Below are positions 35,100-43,817 of a stretch of 49,253 nucleotides of DNA, piece after piece. The notes below the pieces were generated by a model. It was not told the DNA's origin and ran no database searches. It saw nothing but the letters and a program-made list of their open reading frames with translations. The stretch covers positions 1 to 49,253 of the forward strand of contig JADGAT010000034.1 of the NCBI GenBank assembly GCA_015231885.1, written 5' to 3'. Position numbers and translations under genes: made by a program. This DNA is from SAR324 cluster bacterium. GTDB lineage: Bacteria > SAR324 > NAC60-12. Each line of letters begins with the position of its first letter. Position 1 is the first letter of the stretch.

Positions 35100-36434
35100 C
35101 TATTGAATGATTGTTGAGGAAGATTTGAGATCTAATTCAAGGACTGCAGAAGACAGGTGATGAGGCGTAGTATAACCCCCATCCGATTGCTTTGGCTTCA
35201 GAGGTTGCCGCTTGATCATTGCTAATTTTGCCGCATCATCCACTCGTTTCAACGAAAATGAGAAATCCGGATTTTTGCTCAACCGTTTTCCATTATTGAG
35301 GAAAAATACATTGAGTTTTTGTTGTTGTTTGAACTGTGCCTGCTGCAATGCCAAGCGTAATTGATCCTCATCCTGTCCTAGTTTCAAAGTGAAAAATTCT
35401 ATTTCCATACGGGTTGGATTATCCTTAATCCCTCCGCGCCCCTGGGTCAATGCATTCTGTTTAAAATGGTACTGTGCCACTTGATCTACATCAAATACAT
35501 TGGAGCGTGCGCCTTTCTCAAATTTCCCGGTAATGAGGCCTTCTCCTGTAAAACGGCCAACCAAAACCAAATCTTGCTTAGACGTGACTTCGTTTTTATT
35601 CTGTGCGCTTTCATACTTTGGATCAAAAAACTCTTGTCCCTGCGGACTGAAATAGAGTCGAACCAAGTGCAAAATTTGAATAGATCGTGTGGTGGTATCA
35701 TCTGGAATCGCGATTTTTGGACCTTCATTTTTAATGGGTTCATTCACCCATAAATTTTCACTGATCATACTGATTAAATCGTCACTGTTACCCATGACAA
35801 CTCGCTGTACTTTAGCGTCACTGCGATAGACAACAATAGGACGGGCAATATTACGAGGATCCACATGAAAATAGAATTTTTTATCCGGGTGTTTCTTACT
35901 GACAACCTCCAGGGCGATATATTTGAAACTTCCATTTTGAAAACGATTGCGTGCGACTTCTGGGATTTCTACAGCATAACGGGTTTTTTCTGCAGTGATC
36001 CACTTATAAATCGGTTTTTGGTCGTAAATGTCCTTAGAGGTGATAATGATTTTATCTGCATTGAGATATCCCTCAAATCCCCCCAAAAGTTCAAAATGGC
36101 GAGGATCGATTTCCATAATTTGCTGGACCAGGCTGGACTCGAGTATTCCTTCTTTAAAGGGAAGGAACTGTTGTTTTCCACCATCAAGGATCAGCATGGT
36201 ACCTTGAGTGACAGGATATGTCGGCCATTCTCCCCGTTCGAATACGGGTTGATTTGTAGTCGGGCGGCGTATTTTTTTTGCCTGATTTGGACGACGTTTC
36301 TTAGCAGCGGTTTGGGGAGCATCGCTTTCGACAGCAACAAAATTTGGTGTCCGCCGTCTTATTTCTTTACGCTCGGAACTGGTACAGCCTGTGATGATTA
36401 ATAAAGCAATGGCAAAGAGTGCAATATATCTCAT
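35100..36434 (-). CDS. Predicted outer-membrane or periplasmic lipoprotein
   Basis: The 444 aa product starts with a signal peptide and lipobox IITGC, with C17 as the lipidation site. A basic, Pro-rich linker follows (RRRTPNF, KKRRPNQAKKIRRP). The rest is soluble with no recognised domain. Segments such as FYFHVDPRNIARPIVVYRSD and LVLVGRFTGEGLITGKFEKG look beta-rich. The ATG has AGAAGAG upstream. It lies 35 bases after the Gld-like sulfatase-modifying-factor gene and very likely belongs to the same envelope unit. Confidence 0.72.
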   Translation of the reverse strand: MRYIALFAIALLIITGCTSSERKEIRRRTPNFVAVESDAPQTAAKKRRPNQAKKIRRPTTNQPVFERGEWPTYPVTQGTMLILDGGKQQFLPFKEGILESSLVQQIMEIDPRHFELLGGFEGYLNADKIIITSKDIYDQKPIYKWITAEKTRYAVEIPEVARNRFQNGSFKYIALEVVSKKHPDKKFYFHVDPRNIARPIVVYRSDAKVQRVVMGNSDDLISMISENLWVNEPIKNEGPKIAIPDDTTTRSIQILHLVRLYFSPQGQEFFDPKYESAQNKNEVTSKQDLVLVGRFTGEGLITGKFEKGARSNVFDVDQVAQYHFKQNALTQGRGGIKDNPTRMEIEFFTLKLGQDEDQLRLALQQAQFKQQQKLNVFFLNNGKRLSKNPDFSFSLKRVDDAAKLAMIKRQPLKPKQSDGGYTTPHHLSSAVLELDLKSSSTIIQ

Positions 36435-36469
36435 GGTTCTCTTCTTATAAAAAGGTTAACAAAACGGAT

Positions 36470-37507
36470 TTACTTTACTGTAACAGCACAGCGAAATCCT
36501 ATATTTAGTTTTGGCTTATTAGGAGCACGATGATTGCGGTTGGTCACTCGTAAGTCTTCAGCAACCGATGTCCATCCACCTCCACGGATTACTTTTTCTC
36601 CAGTAATGACATTATTATAAGGGTTTTTTACCTGAAGTCCTTCTCGATATGTTTCTAGATAAAATGTTTCTGAATACCAGTCTGCTACCCACTCCCATAC
36701 ATTACCAGCCATATCATACACTCCAAAATCATTGGGATCAAATGAACCTACTGTTTCGGGCCGTGAACGAGTCACATCGGGAGTTCGATAAGCAGCTTTT
36801 CCTGTGGGTGATTCATCTCCCCATGGGTATTTAACTTTCTGTATTCCCCCAGAAGCAGCATATTCCCATTCTGCTTCTGTGGGCAGCCTTTTTCCGTAAT
36901 GCCGGCAATAATTCAATGCCTGCCGCCAGCTCACAGAAACAACCGGATAATCAGGATTGACATTGAACATCCAGACATCTTTTACCGCTTCTACAGTATA
37001 ATCAGGGTGTAGTGTTAAAACAAATTCGACATCTTTTGCAGATATGTATGCGGGCTCTTCATCTGGATTACCACTCGCCCACTTATAAGGACTGTAATTC
37101 ATACTATCCAGCAACTTTCGAAATTGCCCCGTATTCATGAAATTTTTGCCAATACGAAGCTGGAAAAGATCGGGCTCTTTATAGAATAAAGGAACTTTAT
37201 TGAGGATCGGGATAATGCCGGCTCCATGCTTGGGAATTTCTTTCTTAGTTTCGGCAATATACAGTTGATAATCCAGAATCGAGACTTCATATTGGTCGAT
37301 ATAATAGTCACTGAGTAATACTCGATGTGCGGGCATTTCGTCTTCATAGTCATTATTGCCCATAATGAATGAATTGCCCCCAATGAAAACCATGGGACGG
37401 TCATCATTGCCGTATGCCACTCCCTTTTCTTGCGAAAAAGCAGTATTTGAACAGCATATCCCTAGAATTATCAGGTAAATTAAATGGATACTCCTAAAAT
37501 TTTGCAT
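36470..37507 (-). CDS. Secreted formylglycine-generating-enzyme-fold protein, GldK/GldJ-like
   Basis: The product is about 345 aa, with a signal peptide (HLIYLIILGICCSNTAFS). The FGE-sulfatase fold follows: FIGGNSFIMGNND, AHRVLLSDYYIDQYEVS, YPVVSVSWRQALNYCRHYG, RLPTEAEWEYAASGG, DMAGNVWEWVADWY and GFRCAV. The usual catalytic cysteine pair of formylglycine-generating enzymes is absent (RGGGWTSVAEDLRVTNR at that place), so it is probably structural. A roughly 100-residue insertion at 85-185 ends with LHPDYTVEAVKDVW before NPDYPVV. This recalls the GldK/GldJ lipoproteins of Bacteroidetes gliding machines, a comparison from memory. The ATG at 37507 is chosen because AAGGA lies 10 bases upstream. 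Confidence 0.82.
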   Translation of the reverse strand: MQNFRSIHLIYLIILGICCSNTAFSQEKGVAYGNDDRPMVFIGGNSFIMGNNDYEDEMPAHRVLLSDYYIDQYEVSILDYQLYIAETKKEIPKHGAGIIPILNKVPLFYKEPDLFQLRIGKNFMNTGQFRKLLDSMNYSPYKWASGNPDEEPAYISAKDVEFVLTLHPDYTVEAVKDVWMFNVNPDYPVVSVSWRQALNYCRHYGKRLPTEAEWEYAASGGIQKVKYPWGDESPTGKAAYRTPDVTRSRPETVGSFDPNDFGVYDMAGNVWEWVADWYSETFYLETYREGLQVKNPYNNVITGEKVIRGGGWTSVAEDLRVTNRNHRAPNKPKLNIGFRCAVTVK

Positions 37508-37613
37508 GTTTTTTCTATCCTTCATGAGTGTAACAAGCACATGATTATTTCCAATCAAATAGAAATAAGCCCTTCAGAAAGCAAAGCAAAGGATATGCCT
37601 TAAAATTTCTATT

Positions 37614-38027
37614 TCATACAGAAAAATTCACTCGAATTTTATGTTTTCGGCGTTTTGCAGGCCGAACTGAAGGGGAGCGCAATAAAGACGCTTTTCTACG
37701 GTAACGAGGCACGGCATAAGGAACTTCTTCAAACATGGGTCCTACTCCTTCATCTCTGGTATCTGTTGCAGAAAGATTATACCGTGGGATTACTTCCTGA
37801 AACATGGTAGGAAATACGGACCGAATCGGCTCAACACGATCTCTTCCTTCTGAATATTGAGGATAAAAGGTGGTGACTCTTCTTGAGTTCCAGTGGTCAA
37901 GCCTTCGCCTTTTTTTATTTGAATTCAGGGCAACCTCCCTATTTTTTCTATTTTCTTTTACTGATGTTTGCGGTACTTTTACTTGCTGGCCTGCAAAATG
38001 CTTTCCTTTTTTCAAATCGCTAAACAA
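37614..38027 (-). CDS. Basic hypothetical protein
   Basis: This open frame of 137 codons starts at a TTG without a ribosome-binding site, so the true start may be elsewhere. The product is strikingly basic, with clusters KENRKNRE, NKKRRRLDHW, RYRRKASLLR and RPAKRRKHKIR. No signal or membrane helix is seen and no family is recognised. It precedes the Gld-like gene on the same strand by about 100 bases and is divergent from rmlC. It may be real, but a shorter or spurious frame cannot be excluded. Confidence 0.42.
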   Translation of the reverse strand: MFSDLKKGKHFAGQQVKVPQTSVKENRKNREVALNSNKKRRRLDHWNSRRVTTFYPQYSEGRDRVEPIRSVFPTMFQEVIPRYNLSATDTRDEGVGPMFEEVPYAVPRYRRKASLLRSPSVRPAKRRKHKIRVNFSV

Positions 38028-38197
38028 TAAAAAACAACGATTTACAAAAAGCAGAAAATCAATTTTTCAGTAATGCAATATACTTTCCTCACCTTGGATC
38101 AGTGGTGTTCTGTTGCTGCTATGGACGTAGTTGAACCGAATTTGTGAATCGTGCTCAACAATAAAAATTTTCATCAATTTTATCAGTAAGAAGTGTT

Positions 38198-38773
38198 ATG
38201 GATGTAAAAGTAACCCGTACAGATATTCCGGATTTGTTGGTAATTTCCCACCAGGTATTTGAAGATGAACGTGGGTTTTTTATGGAAGTTTTCCGCAAAG
38301 ACCTTTTTGAAGAGCAAGGACTTCCTACCAACTTTGTCCAATGCAATCATTCCCGTTCTTCCAGGGGAGTCATCAGAGGACTGCATTTTCAGTGGGAACC
38401 GCCGATGGGTAAAATGATGAGAGTCATTCATGGGACGGCCTTCTTGGTTGCTGTTGACATCCGCAAAAATTCTCCGACTTTAGGCAAGTGGTGGGGAGAG
38501 GAAATTTCTGCAAAAAACAAAAAACAAATTTGGGCACCGGCAGGATTTGCCCGAGGATTTTGTGTTTTATCTGATTTTGCGGAGATTCAATACTTCTGCA
38601 CGGGTGTTTATAACCCCTCTGCCGAATCAGGGATCCTTTGGAATGATCCGGAAATCGGGGTTCAATGGCCCGCTGTTGAGAATCCAAATTTATCTGTTAA
38701 AGATAAAGAGGCACAAACTCTCTCTGAATGGTTGCAAACTGAAACATCAGAACATTTTCAATATAAACCGTAA
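38198..38773 (+). CDS. rfbC: dTDP-4-dehydrorhamnose 3,5-epimerase
   Basis: RmlC epimerises C3 and C5 of dTDP-4-keto-6-deoxyglucose on the way to dTDP-L-rhamnose. The 191 aa cupin has FEDERGFFMEVFRKDLF, FVQCNHSRSSRGVIRGLHFQ (catalytic His in GLHFQ), and FLVAVDIRKNSPTLGKWWGE. WAPAGFARGFCVLSD and GILWNDPEIGVQWP complete the family pattern. It opens the plus-strand polysaccharide cluster, and an rmlD-like gene follows. rmlA and rmlB are not in the window. Confidence 0.94.
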   Translation: MDVKVTRTDIPDLLVISHQVFEDERGFFMEVFRKDLFEEQGLPTNFVQCNHSRSSRGVIRGLHFQWEPPMGKMMRVIHGTAFLVAVDIRKNSPTLGKWWGEEISAKNKKQIWAPAGFARGFCVLSDFAEIQYFCTGVYNPSAESGILWNDPEIGVQWPAVENPNLSVKDKEAQTLSEWLQTETSEHFQYKP

Positions 38774-38827
38774 AAGAGCATTGCCCTGAAATTCCTGATT
38801 GCAAGACGGAAGGGTATAAAAAAACCT

Positions 38828-38833
38828 TATAAT
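38828..38833 (+). promoter_or_regulatory. Possible -10 element before the second rmlD
   Basis: A perfect TATAAT lies 49 bases before the rmlD ATG, in the 108-base gap after rmlC. The nearest TTGCAA is 23 bases upstream, too far for a standard spacer, so only the -10 box is supported. It would allow the downstream glycosyl genes to be transcribed separately from rmlC. Confidence 0.3.
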
Positions 38834-38881
38834 ATTCGCACCTTCAAGCAAATGAATAAATAGCTATTAATAAGAGTGTTT

Positions 38882-39739
38882 ATGAAAGTAGGAGTTATTG
38901 GAGCAAATGGGCAACTTGGACATGATGTAGTCGCAGAGTTTACCAAAAAAGGTGGTGAGGTCATTGCACTGAATCATGATGTAATTGATATTAGCAATGC
39001 CGGTTCTGTCCAAAAAGTGTTCTCTGAGATAAAACCACAAATTGTTGTTAATACTGCAGCAATGCATCATGTGGAAACTTGTGAAAGCGAACCGGAACGC
39101 TCTTTTGCAGTCAATGGACTTGGAGCAAAAAACCTGGCGGACGTTTCCAACAAACTGGCGATTACTTTGATCCATATAAGCACCGATTATGTGTTCGATG
39201 GATCGCAGAAAACACCCTATAGTGAAACAGACTTACCAGCGCCATTGAATGTTTATGGCAATACCAAGCTTGCCGGTGAGTTTTTTGTTCAGTCTGCTAC
39301 AGAAAATTATTTTATTCTCAGGACCAGCGGTTTGTATGGCGACGCCCCGTGTCGGGCAAAGGGTTTAAATTTTGTAGAATTAATGATCAAGCTTTCTAAA
39401 GAACGTGAAGAAATCAGAGTGGTTGATAATGAAGTTCTCACTCCTACAAGTACCCTAGACCTTGCTAAACAAATTGTGGCCTTATCCCAAACACAGCATT
39501 ATGGGCTTTATCATTGTACGGCACAAGGATTCTGTTCCTGGTATCAGTTTGCCAAAAAGATTTTTGAGCTGACCGATGCTTCCGTAAAACTCTCCATCGC
39601 CGATCCAAAAGAATTTCCTGCAAAAGTACCACGCCCTTATTATTCTGTTTTAGAGAATAAACATCTCAAGAAACACCAATTGGATTTTATGCCTTCATGG
39701 GAAACAAGTTTAGCAACCTATATTACGAATAGAACATAA
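38882..39739 (+). CDS. RmlD-like NAD(P)-dependent sugar reductase
   Basis: The 285 aa protein has the Rossmann motif GANGQLGHDV, the strand ISTDYVFDGSQKTPYSETD and the catalytic YGNTK, and fits the RmlD family. The segment NTAAMHHVETCESEPERSF differs from the canonical AAYTxVDxAE of RmlD. The enzyme may therefore act on a related dTDP- or other nucleotide-sugar. The ATG at 38882 is chosen because AAGAG lies six bases upstream. Its position after rmlC argues for a rhamnose-type role. It is followed by the large fusion gene after six bases. Confidence 0.83.
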   Translation: MKVGVIGANGQLGHDVVAEFTKKGGEVIALNHDVIDISNAGSVQKVFSEIKPQIVVNTAAMHHVETCESEPERSFAVNGLGAKNLADVSNKLAITLIHISTDYVFDGSQKTPYSETDLPAPLNVYGNTKLAGEFFVQSATENYFILRTSGLYGDAPCRAKGLNFVELMIKLSKEREEIRVVDNEVLTPTSTLDLAKQIVALSQTQHYGLYHCTAQGFCSWYQFAKKIFELTDASVKLSIADPKEFPAKVPRPYYSVLENKHLKKHQLDFMPSWETSLATYITNRT

Positions 39740-39745
39740 TCATTC

Positions 39746-42700
39746 ATGTCTGAAAATACAGCTCCATACTCTCTAAAGGATGGAATACACGTACGTCCTG
39801 AATATTTAGAAAAGAGTTTTGGTTATAGTGACGGTGATGAAAACGAAAAAAAGATGCTGGAGATCCTCCAGCAAACTGAAGACTTGAGCATCAAGACTGA
39901 AGAACTGGAACAACACATCAACAGCTGGGTATTTGAATACCATTTTTCTTCATTGCGGCATAACCTGTTGCGTGGATTTCATTTACAAGCATTCGAAAAT
40001 GTACTGGAATTGGGTGTAGGCTGCGGTGCTATCACACGGCAGCTAGGGGAACAATGCAAAAAGATCACAGCCGTTGAAGGAAGTTTTCAACGTGCACGGA
40101 TTGCAGCAGAGCGATGTCGTGAACTGGACAACATTCACTATTATTGTGACAACTTTGATCAACTGGATGTCTCAGGAAAATTTGACTTGATCACCATGAT
40201 TGGATCACTTGAATATGCTCCTGTATTTGTCCAAGGAGATGATCCTGTCCAGCGGTGCCTGGATCAATTTGCCAACCGCTTGACGGATAACGGAAGGTTG
40301 ATCGTTGCTATTGAAAACCAACTGGGGTTGAAATATTTCAATGGCTGCGGAGAAGACCATATGGGAGACCTGTTTTTTGGTATCAATGATTTGTATCATC
40401 AAAAAACACCCATTACGTTTGGCTACCAGGAATTGAAACAAAAATTTTTCAAAGCAGGCTTTTCCAAAATTGAATTTCTCTTTCCTTTTCCAGACTATAA
40501 GCTGCCCAGGCTAATTATCAGAGAGGCAGCCATATATTTTGAAAAATTGGAACTTGGGTCTATTATTGGGCAGTGCCCTGGCAGAGACTACAATGGACGT
40601 TCCGTAAGACACTTCGCAGAGCAACTCTGCTGGTCAACTTTGGATCGAAATAATTTAATTCCCCACTTTGCCAATTCTTTCTTAGTTGTCGCCTCTTTTG
40701 ATGATCCAAAACCTATTTATCAGGAAGAGTGGTTGATCAAAATTTATAATCAGTCTCGAAAAGCCTGCTATCGCACAGCAGGTACATTTAGTCCTCAAGG
40801 AAAAAAATCCTGCATTGTCGAAAAAGAGTATCTCCATCCAGAAAAACAGCAGGCATCTAACTTTTTGCAGCATACCCTGACCAAAGAAAATTATATCCAT
40901 GGAAAACAGTTGGGAGAATTCATTGCTAAAGGGTTATTAAATAAGGAATGGTATGCCGTCTATCTGGAAAAGTTAAAAAGCTGGATTGAATATTTGCGGC
41001 AGTTTTTATTGTCAGAAGTCGATAGTGATATTTTGCAGCAAGAATGGCAAATCACAGCAGAGATCGATCGTGGATGGCTTCCAGGGCATTTAGTGGATTG
41101 CATTCCTAGAAATTTGATTCATGACGGCAAAAAATGGCAATATGTGGATCAGGAATGGGTGGTCCAAGCCCCTATTCCATTCCTCTGGGTTGTATTTCGA
41201 GGTATTCTCAACGACATCAGTGATCATTTTCCTTTAGCAAAATATACATCCGCATTTCAGGAATGTTCAATTCAGGATTGGATTACTCAGACGATGGAGC
41301 AAACAGGGTATTCGATCGGGATTACAGAATCTCAAAAAACTTCTGTTTTCGCTTTGCTGTTGGAGTGGGATATCCGTTTTCGCTGCGAAGCCTCAGGGCA
41401 GTCTGAGCAGCAGCAACGAGACTCTCTTCATACTTTGCTTGAAGAACAGATGGGATCTCTGGCGCAGATTATGTCTTTAGGAGCCCGCTCTCATGAGTGT
41501 ATGCTGACCGCACAATTAAAAAAAATAGGTGAGACTCAGTATAAATTGGAACGTAGCATACTGGATTTGCAAGAAGAACTGCAAAGAGCACAAGCTTCCA
41601 AAGGCTATCGGGCAGGAGAGTGGATTAAACACAAAATCAAAACAGGGAAAGAGTGCCTCAAATGGTGCTGGCAAGAGTGTCGTGAAAAATGCCTTCAAAA
41701 TGATTTTTGTGGGAGAGTTCCTAAAAAAAAAAATAAAACTACTTCTCAAACCCCACACCATATCTGCATGATTGTTCCCAGCTTTGATAGAGTTGGCGGG
41801 TATGAGCGCCAGGCCTACAGCATGTGTCAAGCATATCAGGAGATGGGAAAACATCCCTATATTGTCACACAAAACATGGGAGATTTGCCGACTTATGAAG
41901 TAAGGGAAGGGATTGAGATTTATCGTTTCTACCCAATGTTTAACAAGCACAGTGGTACTTATGTGCGGGAACTGGAAAAACTATTTGCTTTTGATCTGGC
42001 GGGACAGATCGATATTGTCCATTGTCATGCTTTTGATTTTATTTCAGGATGGGCAATCCGCATTGCATCGCAATATGGCATCCCAACATTGGTAAAAGTG
42101 GCTACAGAACAGGATGTCATCAACTATCCTCAAGAAATTCGAATAAAAACCAGGGGATTTTCAGAGGCCCTGAAGAATTTACTCCAGTCTACACGATTCA
42201 TCAGTCTCAACCCAAACATTAAACAAGAATTGGTTGCTGTCGGCGCCCTTGAAGATAGAATTCTGAGCTTTCCTAACGGAGTTGATACAAAACGCTTTCA
42301 CCCAACAACACAAAACGTAAAAAAGAAATTGAAAAAAAAACTGGGCTTGTCAAATAGACCCTATTTAGTTACTTATACGGGGCGATTTGAAGAAAGAAAA
42401 CGAGTCATGGACTTGATTCATGCCTGGCAAAGAATACATGAAACGTTTCCCCAACACCATTTATTGTTAATTGGTGATGGTGAAGAACAGGAAGCGTGCC
42501 AGGAAGCGGTACACTCGTCAGGGCTTACAAAACGAGTTACTTTTGTGGGAGAAGTACAGAATGTGACGGAATATCTCCAGGTTACGGACTGTTATGTATT
42601 TCCTTCTCGGCTGGAAGGCATGCCAAATGTCATATTAGAGGCAATGGCATGCGGCTTACCAATCATTACTACCAAAATCCCAGGTATTGTGGAAATTATC

Positions 42701-42904
42701 GATGATGGAGAATCCGGATTACTGGTTCCTCCTAAAAATGTATCTGCCTTAGCCAATGCATTGACCACGATGTTGTCTAATCCAGAAATTGCTTTACAAT
42801 ATGGGAAAACTGCAAGGAAACAAGCCGTACAGGACTATTCTTTCCAAGTGTTGGGAGAACGATATTTTCAAATTTATCAAGAACTACTTGACAGTAACCA
42901 TTAA
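39746..42904 (+). CDS. Methyltransferase / kinase-like / glycosyltransferase family 4 fusion
   Basis: This is a 1052 aa multidomain protein. Residues about 60-260 are a SAM methyltransferase (VLELGVGCGAITRQL, ITAVEGS, AIENQLGLKYFNG, EDHMGDLFFGI). Residues about 305-545 look like a degenerate small-molecule kinase. LVDCIPRNLIHDG has D451 and N456 in the catalytic-loop pattern, and YVDQEW (D468) is in the metal-binding position. Residues about 585-620 are a predicted coiled coil. Residues about 672-1052 are a GT-B glycosyltransferase (GRFEERKRVMDLI, VFPSRLEGMPNVILEAMACG). The first three parts follow the order of WbdD, which phosphorylates and methylates the end of E. coli O9a chains; the fused glycosyltransferase is extra. 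It could extend and cap a surface glycan. Confidence 0.8.
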   Translation: MSENTAPYSLKDGIHVRPEYLEKSFGYSDGDENEKKMLEILQQTEDLSIKTEELEQHINSWVFEYHFSSLRHNLLRGFHLQAFENVLELGVGCGAITRQLGEQCKKITAVEGSFQRARIAAERCRELDNIHYYCDNFDQLDVSGKFDLITMIGSLEYAPVFVQGDDPVQRCLDQFANRLTDNGRLIVAIENQLGLKYFNGCGEDHMGDLFFGINDLYHQKTPITFGYQELKQKFFKAGFSKIEFLFPFPDYKLPRLIIREAAIYFEKLELGSIIGQCPGRDYNGRSVRHFAEQLCWSTLDRNNLIPHFANSFLVVASFDDPKPIYQEEWLIKIYNQSRKACYRTAGTFSPQGKKSCIVEKEYLHPEKQQASNFLQHTLTKENYIHGKQLGEFIAKGLLNKEWYAVYLEKLKSWIEYLRQFLLSEVDSDILQQEWQITAEIDRGWLPGHLVDCIPRNLIHDGKKWQYVDQEWVVQAPIPFLWVVFRGILNDISDHFPLAKYTSAFQECSIQDWITQTMEQTGYSIGITESQKTSVFALLLEWDIRFRCEASGQSEQQQRDSLHTLLEEQMGSLAQIMSLGARSHECMLTAQLKKIGETQYKLERSILDLQEELQRAQASKGYRAGEWIKHKIKTGKECLKWCWQECREKCLQNDFCGRVPKKKNKTTSQTPHHICMIVPSFDRVGGYERQAYSMCQAYQEMGKHPYIVTQNMGDLPTYEVREGIEIYRFYPMFNKHSGTYVRELEKLFAFDLAGQIDIVHCHAFDFISGWAIRIASQYGIPTLVKVATEQDVINYPQEIRIKTRGFSEALKNLLQSTRFISLNPNIKQELVAVGALEDRILSFPNGVDTKRFHPTTQNVKKKLKKKLGLSNRPYLVTYTGRFEERKRVMDLIHAWQRIHETFPQHHLLLIGDGEEQEACQEAVHSSGLTKRVTFVGEVQNVTEYLQVTDCYVFPSRLEGMPNVILEAMACGLPIITTKIPGIVEIIDDGESGLLVPPKNVSALANALTTMLSNPEIALQYGKTARKQAVQDYSFQVLGERYFQIYQELLDSNH

Positions 42905-42931
42905 TTTATTCTCTTTTGCTCACTATCTACG

Positions 42932-43762
42932 ATGATAACCATTAGTGCTGTTATTCTTACAAAAAATGAGGAAATGAACATCGTACGCTGCATTAATTCG
43001 CTGCAATGGTGCAACGAAGTTGTTGTCCTGGATTCCCAAAGTAATGACCAAACGGTAGCCCTGGCAAAATCATTAGGCGCCCGAGTTTTCATTCATACCC
43101 AGTTACCGCCTTTCCGAATTTCTGAACAGCGTAACTGGGCCTTAGAAAATTGTGATTTACAGGGAGAATGGATTTTCTTTGTAGATGCCGATGAAGTTGT
43201 TCCTCAGAGGCTGTCAGATGAAATTCAACAAATCTGCTCTCAAAAAGACAATCGCTATAATGCTTTTGAACTGACCCCTCGCTACTTTTTTTGGGGGAAA
43301 TGGCTCAAACGAACACAGGGTTATCCCAATTGGCATGCGCGCTTGCTTAAACGAGGAGAAGTTTCATTCACTGGAGGCGTCTGGGAACATTTTGCGCCAG
43401 GTGCTAAAATTGGAAAAATCAACATTCCTTACGATCATTTTTCCAATTCGAAGGGGTTGAGCGATTGGCTGGAACGTCATAATCGTTACTCGTCCTGGGA
43501 TGCAGAGCGAATCTTAGAATTTCTAGAAACCAAAAAATTTGAAGACTTGGGAACAAGCCGTAAATTAAAGCTTCGTTCATTGTCTTATCGATTTTGGTTA
43601 TTTCGACCATTTGCGCGCTTTTTTCAAATGTATGTTTTACGTCTGGGATTTTTGGAAGGATGGAATTCTCTTGTTTTATGCTTCATGTACTTCGTCTATG
43701 AATTAATGGTGGTAATCAAAGTCATTGAACTGAAACGTAAACAAACCGGGTTGGGGCTATGA
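42932..43762 (+). CDS. Glycosyltransferase family 2 (WaaE/KdtX-like)
   Basis: The 276 aa GT-A enzyme begins with ISAVILTKNEEMNIVRCINS and has EVVVLDSQSNDQTVALAKSLGARV. The metal-binding DxD region is FFVDADEVV. The segment RFRISEQRNWAL-like (FRISEQRNWAL) and the later WHARLLKRGEVSFTGGVWEH resemble the LPS core beta-glucosyltransferases WaaE/KdtX. A hydrophobic C-terminal part (SLVLCFMYFVYELMVVIKVI) may associate with the membrane. The acceptor is unknown. It follows the fusion gene after 27 bases and is part of the polysaccharide cluster. Confidence 0.88.
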   Translation: MITISAVILTKNEEMNIVRCINSLQWCNEVVVLDSQSNDQTVALAKSLGARVFIHTQLPPFRISEQRNWALENCDLQGEWIFFVDADEVVPQRLSDEIQQICSQKDNRYNAFELTPRYFFWGKWLKRTQGYPNWHARLLKRGEVSFTGGVWEHFAPGAKIGKINIPYDHFSNSKGLSDWLERHNRYSSWDAERILEFLETKKFEDLGTSRKLKLRSLSYRFWLFRPFARFFQMYVLRLGFLEGWNSLVLCFMYFVYELMVVIKVIELKRKQTGLGL

Positions 43763-43817
43763 TGGGAATACAAACAAGCAGCCTCCCTTTATTAAAAATG
43801 TGTTAAAAGGAATCAGA

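Noticed and set aside
36470..37507. Active formylglycine-generating enzyme for sulfatases
   Set aside because: The catalytic cysteine pair is missing and no sulfatase gene is nearby.
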